A stretch of 64,000 nucleotides of DNA from positions 27,948,171 through 28,012,170 of the forward strand of contig OU744724.1 of the NCBI GenBank assembly GCA_916613615.1, read 5' to 3'. This stretch comes from Steromphala cineraria (Eukaryota; Mollusca; Gastropoda; Trochida; Trochidae). This document shows, piece after piece, positions 57,825 to 64,000 of this stretch. Below the pieces are notes generated by a model. It was not told where the DNA came from and did not search any database. It was given only the letters and a program-made list of their open reading frames with translations. Position numbers and translations under genes: made by a program. Each line of letters starts with the position of its first letter. The stretch's first letter is position 1.

Positions 57825-58760
57825 AATTCTATGACATCTGTTGTGTCACTTGTCAGCAAATTGGGAAGAAAACAAAAGCCAGATCAGTGTGTGAAGATTG
57901 CGACATCATGTTATGTGGAGATTGTGCTAAAATGCATCCAGATACTCCTGTTACTTCAGATCACGTGATCTCACCTCTAGGAGCTGCATCGACTCCACAA
58001 CTCAAGAAACGAAAAGTCATGTGCCCAGAGCACAATTGCTTGATAGAGTTTGTTTGCAAAGATTGTCAGAAAGCTGTTTGCCACAAATGCTGTATTATCC
58101 ACCACAGGAAATGTAACTCTGTTGTCACCCTCGACTCAATGATTCCTGAAATGAAACAAGGACTGCAGCAGAACTATGATGATGTAGAGATACATCGACA
58201 ACAAACAGGAAACACTTTAAGGCAGGAGATCAGAAGTGGAGGAAATCACACAACACAAATCTTCTCTGCAGTCAGAGATCAGAAGAGTCAGTCAGCAGGC
58301 CGTGGATATTATCAGAAGGAAGAAGAAGAAACTGCTGGATGAACTGGAAACACTCACAGAGAAGCAGACTGGATAACTGAGAGGTCAGATAAAATCTGGA
58401 GAAATTGACATGCAGACATATCAGTCAGAGATCAGAAGAGTCAGTCAGCAGGCCGTGGATCTGATCAGAAGGAAAGAGAAGAAACTCCTGGATGAACTGG
58501 AAACACTCACAGAGAAGCAGACTGGATAACTGAGAGGTCAGATACAATCTGGAGAAATTGACATGCAGACATATCAGCAGTCACCAGAATTCATCAAACA
58601 AGTCCTGCAATCAAACAGTCCCATGGATGTACACGTTGTGTCAGTCAGGGGAGAGAACTGCTGAGACGAAGAGAACAACAAATCAAGGATGCAGAAAGAA
58701 AATTAACTTTGAGAAAAGACTTTGAGACTTTGACTTTGTCGTCCAGCTGACAGAGACAGG
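57825..58760 (+). pseudogene. B-box / coiled-coil (TRIM-like) gene, broken
   Basis: An exon starting after a CTCTTTCAG acceptor (57816-57824) and open through 58342. It encodes B-box 1 (CVTC, then CEDC, CGDC, H and SDH) and B-box 2 (C-x2-H-x7-C-x2-C-x4-C-x2-C-x3-H, within 58021-58110), then a coiled coil. In TRIM proteins these mediate assembly and target choice for a ubiquitin ligase. No RING is visible upstream. The frame shifts near 58260. The correct coiled-coil frame (SEIRRVSQQAVD) is then duplicated in tandem (153-bp units, 58269-58421 and 58422-58574), each with TAA inside (58374-58376, 58527-58529); TGA follows after VRGENC. Traces of the family continue to about 58760. Confidence 0.82.
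58269..58574 (+). repeat. 153-bp in-frame tandem duplication in the coiled coil
   Basis: Two nearly identical 51-codon units beginning CAGTCAGAGATCAGAAGAG. Both contain the same GGATAACTG where GGACAACTG (Gly-Gln-Leu) would keep the frame. Confidence 0.9.
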
Positions 58761-59337
58761 GCAGTATGTGAGGGATCTGCTGACTAAACAAGATGGGATT
58801 GTTAGTCCACAGGGAAACTGTTTGTCATACAAAACATTTCACTTGTTAATAATTGATTGAAGTGTCAGAAGTCTGATTGAAATCAAACTCAAATCAAGTC
58901 ATTTAGTTTATTCATGACTGAATGTTACACAACTCGAAGTATTACATGGAGCCCTTTCAAAGTAATATGAAGGTAGATCAATAATTCCATCTGTTATCAA
59001 TTTCACATTGAATATTTGAATATTTGTGATTTTGTGTATTCTCTCGTTATAAAACACTGGTCAGGTTCATTTAGATTTATCGTTATAGAAGATTACGTAA
59101 AAATGTATTTAAATGTAAAAAAAAAATAACACAAATTGTAACGGAGGTCATGTTAACATAACGTAAAACATAAACTTCTACATGCACAAGCAACGAAAAC
59201 AATGTTTTGGCCTTGGATTTGTTTACCGAACCAGATATCCTATTGAAAACCAATATGTTAAGATCAATTGTCAGCAAATGTCTACCTCAATTAAAAAATA
59301 GCATTAGGTAGAGAAATTTTATCATAAAAATATAATA

Positions 59338-59884
59338 AACTCATGTCCAAAAGAAACGATACCATACAAATCCCAAAATAACTCAGTCCACTGCAGATTA
59401 ATAAGACTAAAACAAAGTAATATCATTTCTTCAGTAGTCAACTTACGTCTATGCATAATTTGGAAATATTATCTTTTCATGTTTGCGAGAAACATGCATT
59501 TGAAAAAATCATCGATCTGGAATCTCCTTAACTAGGCGAGATAGCAGAGAGAAATTGGACACTTTCGCTTGTTTTAAAACGTTCTAGTGCAGTGACGCGT
59601 CAACGAATTTATGTCAAATAAAGTGTATTATATCAACAACATATTTTTCTGACATAAATTCAATACTTTATCAATTTTAAAGTGAAATGACAAAGTTCTG
59701 TTCATAAAACAAGATCGATTTATGCACTCCATGTAGATTTGAAAAGACACAAAGAATGGAAATGTGCATACTTCTTTACAAGATATAGGTCTGTTAGACA
59801 CACTTAAATTCGACTCTGTCAGGTTATAGAGTTTTGTTTCGGACGACTTTGAAAACTTGGTATCGTTTCTTTTGGACATGAGTT
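59338..59884. mobile_element. 547-bp MITE with perfect 27-bp TIRs and TA target
   Basis: The left end begins AACTCATGTCCAAAAGAAAC and is perfectly inverted at the right end through 59858-59884, with TA at 59336-59337 and 59885-59886. TA duplication and short perfect TIRs fit a Tc1/mariner-type non-autonomous element. The open frame at its right end is not a gene. Confidence 0.82.
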
Positions 59885-59886
59885 TA

Positions 59887-60480
59887 GATATAAACAGAAA
59901 GCTTCTCCTTTGTTATGATAATGAAAAAACTTAACTTTTGTAGAATACTTATTTAAACAGAAACAACACTCTCACTGTTATTTTGGTTATTCATATTCAT
60001 AAAACTGGTCGACCTATGAAACAATGTTCTATCATTTGGTATGATATTTGAAATCCGATGCTTCAAATTATTTCTTTTCTAAAATCTGTTCAAAATTCGT
60101 TCAAAGTTGTATTGATTACAAGAGGTTTGTGATTTTAAAGAAGTAGAAGCATTAAATGTGCTCACCAAGATAGACAACCAATAATTCGCAAGACATTGAT
60201 TTAAATCAAAGAAGATCAATTCAAAACGATCATCTAGTTCAATAAACTTCTTACCTCAAATGATTAAATGGTAAACACACAAAAATGACCACTTGTGGTT
60301 TTGTTTTATACACGATAATTTCCTTTGAGTACTGACAGACCTATTGTTTTTATCTGAATTCTTCCTATTATATTTGTCGTAATTTGTACGTTTTTCTGCC
60401 CAAGATTCTGACTAAACTACTCAAGTAAATTCAACCAAACTTGCTATGGTGATAGGCCTTGATCTGAAATACCTACAGCA
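59887..60480. other. AT-rich non-coding DNA, nothing recognised
   Basis: No open frame, inverted end or repeat supported. Confidence 0.45.
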
Positions 60481-60539
60481 GGTTTTGGGCCAAATCGGCC
60501 CAGTCAGTAAAGGCCCAGGATGGTCAAAAAGTTTTTAAA

Positions 60540-61040
60540 AATATAAAAGTTATAATGGGCAATTGCAGTCTTTAAAAGATGCGCAGTATCATTGCGCAGA
60601 AAAAAGTCAACCATGACAAATTGATAGGTCACATGGTTTAGTCGTCATCTTGAATTTTGTGTACGTTGTTGTCAACTTACAGCAAACACCGGACCCTGCA
60701 CCCATTTGCGCAATCACCACTCAACACCACGCAAATACTTGCAATACAGAGCTGAATTTTGCATATGTTGTAGCTGGAATTGTCCTTTAACAAGTTAACT
60801 TTAGAATTTGTGTATTATACTTGTCACTCAGTGACCATTCAAACTTTGTCAATTTTGAAAAACGACTAAATTCAATATAACTCAAAAAATTTTAAAGATG
60901 CATTGCACACAAAAAATCAATCATGACAAACTTGTAGGTCACATGTTTTTTATGCCATCTTGATTTTTTTGTAGTTATTTGCACTTTCGGCTAAGCTTGA
61001 TCCCATGCACGTTTACATAATGTCATTACTCACAAACGAT
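60540..61040. repeat. Imperfect tandem repeat, about 310-bp spacing
   Basis: 60585-60720 (AAAGATGCG, CATGACAAA, TAGGTCACATG, TCTTGA) recurs at 60893-61030 in the same order with about 70 percent similarity by eye. Non-coding. Confidence 0.5.
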
Positions 61041-61601
61041 AAACTTCACAACATTGTGAAAACCTGAAGATCAAACATTGGACAAAGAAGACCGCCAGTG
61101 CTGCCTTGACAGCCCTAATTTTTTTTAGAATTAGAATAAGAATTGAAATGATTGACACATTTATTTGTCTTACCTTAACATTATGCAGTATCGTAATATA
61201 TAATAGTTTATTTGATTGGACCTTTTCAAGCTTTGGTAGGCTTATCAAGTGTCACTTATAACATTATGTGATTGATTATCCAATTCACCAATTCTAATAA
61301 CATTGCCAAGTTGAACTTTAGATGTTGAAGATATATTTGGATGTGAAAGTAAATTAGAGATATTATGAAGTAGATAACGAGTCAGAGACAGTGCACCATG
61401 TATTATGAATCACTCAGATGTGGTGTATACTGAGTGCTAACAAACGCTGTGTACAAAGTAGGTCGTTGCTATGTTGATATTTGACGTTGCTATGTTGATA
61501 TTTGATGTTGCTATGTTGATTAACAATAAACATTCTGCTGTCAAATGTCTGAATCGTGAAAAGTGCTTTCTTTAGTGGTACGGCTTGATAAACAATATTA
61601 A

Positions 61602-61956
61602 AGGGGCAGTAGCACGTTTTTTGATAATTTTATATTTTAATTTTTTTACTGATAATTGTACGTTAACGCTAAATATATTATTTTGATAGTGTCAAAAATC
61701 TCATTACACAAGCCAATCTTCCGTAGTCAGAGAACAAAGTATGAAGATTAACCTAAAATCCATTGGCGGCCATTTTGTGTGAACACCTTTAATTCATTTT
61801 GTGTAAGAAAAAGGAACCGCATGGCTAAACTTTACATCATATATTTGAATTATTACTGCTCCATTGAGTTAAACACATTGTCTTTCAATTGGAACCATTA
61901 ATGTTCATTTCCCTGACATCACCTTATATTCCCCCTAAAAACGTGCTACTGTCCCT
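61602..61956 (+). mobile_element. TTAA MITE family A, copy 6 (355 bp)
   Basis: TTAA at 61598-61601 and 61957-61960. Termini AGGGGCAGTAGCACG and CGTGCTACTGTCCCT. Close to the likely consensus of the family. Confidence 0.92.
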
Positions 61957-62869
61957 TTAAGAAGAACAATATTTTGTTTCATGCCATATAATCATTGTTA
62001 AGTGTTTCAATTGTGACCGTGACAAAGGTTACGGAAAGAAATACTCACGTTTACAGTAAGAAATTGTCTATCATGAAAAACTTATTTTTCAGGTACAGAA
62101 ATCCCGTTAAAGACTAGAGTTCAATATACAATGTTTGTAATCTTATGATGAAAAGGGTAGAAAATTTTAAATAAGCTATGGTATTCACTTTCACAATTAA
62201 TGCTGTTGACTTTAAACTGGGTATATTTGATACACAATCGTTAAAATATCAAGCTTTTAAATGACTCATTACCATAGAAATAATTCCGTGTAGGTAAAGA
62301 ATAATCCGGACTTAGTTATATTCTTCATAGGTTCAAAATATATTTATTTAGAAACGTGGCTGAGGTGAGCAGAGAATAACACCAGAAAAAATCAAAAAAA
62401 ACAATTTACCATAAACATGTAAAATATTATATGAATGATAAAATGGAAATGATAATTGCATATAAAAGAAAAATATATGTGTATCTGTCTCAAAAGATTT
62501 ATCATATAGTCATATTTCTTAATATTCATATCATATCTGAATATTGAAAATCGAGAATTATGTTGAGGTTATATACACACCTTCTTTAATAACTTAGTTT
62601 GTTATAAAACATCAATTCAATTCTGATTTAAAAACGATCCAAACAATCATGTTGCCGTGTAGGAAAGTTTGACCAGTGAGTCATAAAGGACACATTTGTG
62701 GGTTGGTAAGGACGCGCAAGTCATGTGCATTATATCTTGCACCTATTGATGTTCTCCTTCAAGCTTATCAGTTAGTACGTCAAACAAAATAAATTTATCA
62801 CCCAAAAAGTCGGGTTGAATTTACCCATTTAGTATAGTACAGACGAATAACTGGGCGCAACACTTGCAT

Positions 62870-62966
62870 ATAAGGGTTCAGTAAAATGTGACACTGAAAA
62901 ATTGAATCGATGTAAAATACCAAAAACCAGCATTTAAGAACGTCAAACAACAAAAGCTGGTACAGG
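62870..62966 (+). other. Putative 5' exon with GTAAGT donor, copy 2
   Basis: Paralogue of 57070-57169. CATATAAGGG lies about 95 bp upstream of TACAGG|GTAAGTA. Confidence 0.35.
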
Positions 62967-63189
62967 GTAAGTACTTTACTGCATCAATCTGTCTTATCTT
63001 TAACATCATAATGATCTGTGAAATCAATTCAATGTAAACCACTGGCAAGTTGAATCCATGTGAAACGCATTGCAAGTTGAAAGGGATAAGAAAGGTTTGT
63101 TCAAAGCAGTATATTTCAACTTATTTGGTGGAATGTACCCGTACTTATAACTCATATTAGAACCCATGTATTGTTCTTAAACAATTGGT

Positions 63190-63265
63190 GTATGCCAGAC
63201 AGACAGACAGACACACAGTCTAGGTTTATTGCATTCAAGGCCTCTCCCCGTATACAGGTGAGTTT
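63190..63265 (-). mobile_element. Possible LINE 3' end remnant
   Basis: On the minus strand: GGGGAGAGGCCTTGAATG, CAATAAAC, then a TGTC-repeat tail, resembling the 3' end of the 16.6-kb LINE. Too short for a confident call. Confidence 0.35.
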
Positions 63266-64000
63266 CACAAAGTTTCGGGTTGATAAACAGGGTTAAACTT
63301 ATTTGGTGGAATTCAGACCGTATAAAGCTTATATGAGAACAAGGGTATTGTTCTCAAACAATTGGTGTATGTCACAACAACACTGTCATTATTATTATTA
63401 GTTTGGAATTCACTTACTCTAGGAGTTTAAAAAGCGATTGTTGAATTTAATTTCTTCCGTACAAGTATATACTTACCTTACCAAAGTTTGTCTACCTTAT
63501 CTTATCTTTTGTTCAACTTAAAAACTATTGGGCCGTTTGTAATTGTTAAGGGTTTTTGACTGGTCTCAAACTTAAACCAATAGACTTGCAGTTCATAATT
63601 TTAAAAAATTATTATTAGGTCTCAATTCTACTTTGGTGAAGATATTTTACGCAGTTTGCATGTTAAGACCTACAAAATGAATGTGCCAAATTCTAGCTTT
63701 CTATAAGTTTGCCATTGGTATTTGAAATTAGGTTGGCAGCTATCTAGGTGTGAAAAAAATTCTTGACTTTGTGGATCAATCTACATATTTTTATCCTTCC
63801 TAGGTTGTACAGATCACAGTAAACATTTTATACTTTTACGAGAAAAACAGTGTATCAAACTTTTCCACTTGATGAGATGAGATAAACATTGTATTTGTCC
63901 AGATATGAGTTGAGAGATATCCTATTTATCATATACCAATGAAAATTAAGCAGCACAATTTTCAATTTCTATTAAATTTCTAAACAGATGATCTCAGGTA
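63266..64000. other. AT-rich non-coding DNA, nothing recognised
   Basis: No gene or element supported up to the window edge. An exon belonging to the putative 5' exon at 62.9 kb may lie beyond. Confidence 0.45.

Larger units (their letters stand above)
61380..63030. repeat. Duplicated block upstream of the B-box gene, copy 2
   Basis: Counterpart of 55900-57230. It has a local triplication of a 22-bp unit (GTTGCTATGTTGATATTTGA, 61467-61522) that is single in copy 1, plus MITE copy 6. A putative exon ends at the GTAAGT donor (62967). No B-box exon follows within the window. Confidence 0.6.

Noticed and set aside
57887..58342. Intact B-box gene
   Set aside because: The open frame leaves the coiled-coil frame near 58260, and the correct frame contains three stops within 400 bases.

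Overview
The window is AT-rich eukaryotic nuclear DNA from an invertebrate, most likely a mollusc and perhaps a gastropod. Signs of this are a B-box (TRIM-like) gene remnant with splice signals, several families of non-LTR retrotransposon, tRNA-derived sequences, a retroelement tail ending in CACT repeats, and many TIR DNA transposons. The species call is inference. I see no intact host gene, rRNA, CRISPR array or bacterial feature.

Layout. 1-14.3 kb: AT-rich non-coding DNA with a foldback, a tRNA-like sequence, one copy of a 355-bp TTAA MITE (6564-6918), a 1.3-kb TTAA element with long inverted repeats (7679-9013) and a weaker MITE-like element (12522-12938). 14.3-53.3 kb: a degenerate tandem array of a macro-repeat with a period of about 7-8 kb. 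I split its unit into blocks R, S and P, and the order is R1-S1-P1-S2-P2-R2-S3-P3-R3-S4-P4. Mobile elements have been inserted into individual units: a 5'-truncated LINE (16568-19479), a 561-bp TTAA MITE (19572-20132), a 6.1-kb DNA transposon with its gene (22511-28624), a 2.7-kb element with 14-bp TIRs (37148-39843), a CR1/L2-like LINE (about 45446-47787), a 1.8-kb piggyBac-like element (48783-50594) and further MITE copies. 53.3-64 kb: AT-rich DNA with a duplicated putative 5' exon (near 57.1 and 62.9 kb), a broken B-box/coiled-coil gene (57825-58760), a 547-bp TA-flanked MITE and another TTAA MITE.

Because paralogous units lie in the same window, several insertions can be compared with their own empty site. 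This gives target-site duplications directly for the 6.1-kb transposon, the TTAA MITE at 43 kb, the TTAA MITE at 19.6 kb, the LINE at 16.6-19.5 kb and the 1.8-kb element.

The most notable item is the 6.1-kb element. It has about 300-bp terminal inverted repeats, a putative 5' exon and intron, and a degenerate gene of roughly 1,400 codons. That gene has N-terminal Cys/His clusters, a large uncharacterised core and a C-terminal CXC (tesmin-like) cysteine motif. I recall the family only as abundant 'uncharacterised' invertebrate and fish proteins; the TIRs and empty site here indicate it is transposon-borne. All coding regions found are broken by stops, frameshifts or deletions.
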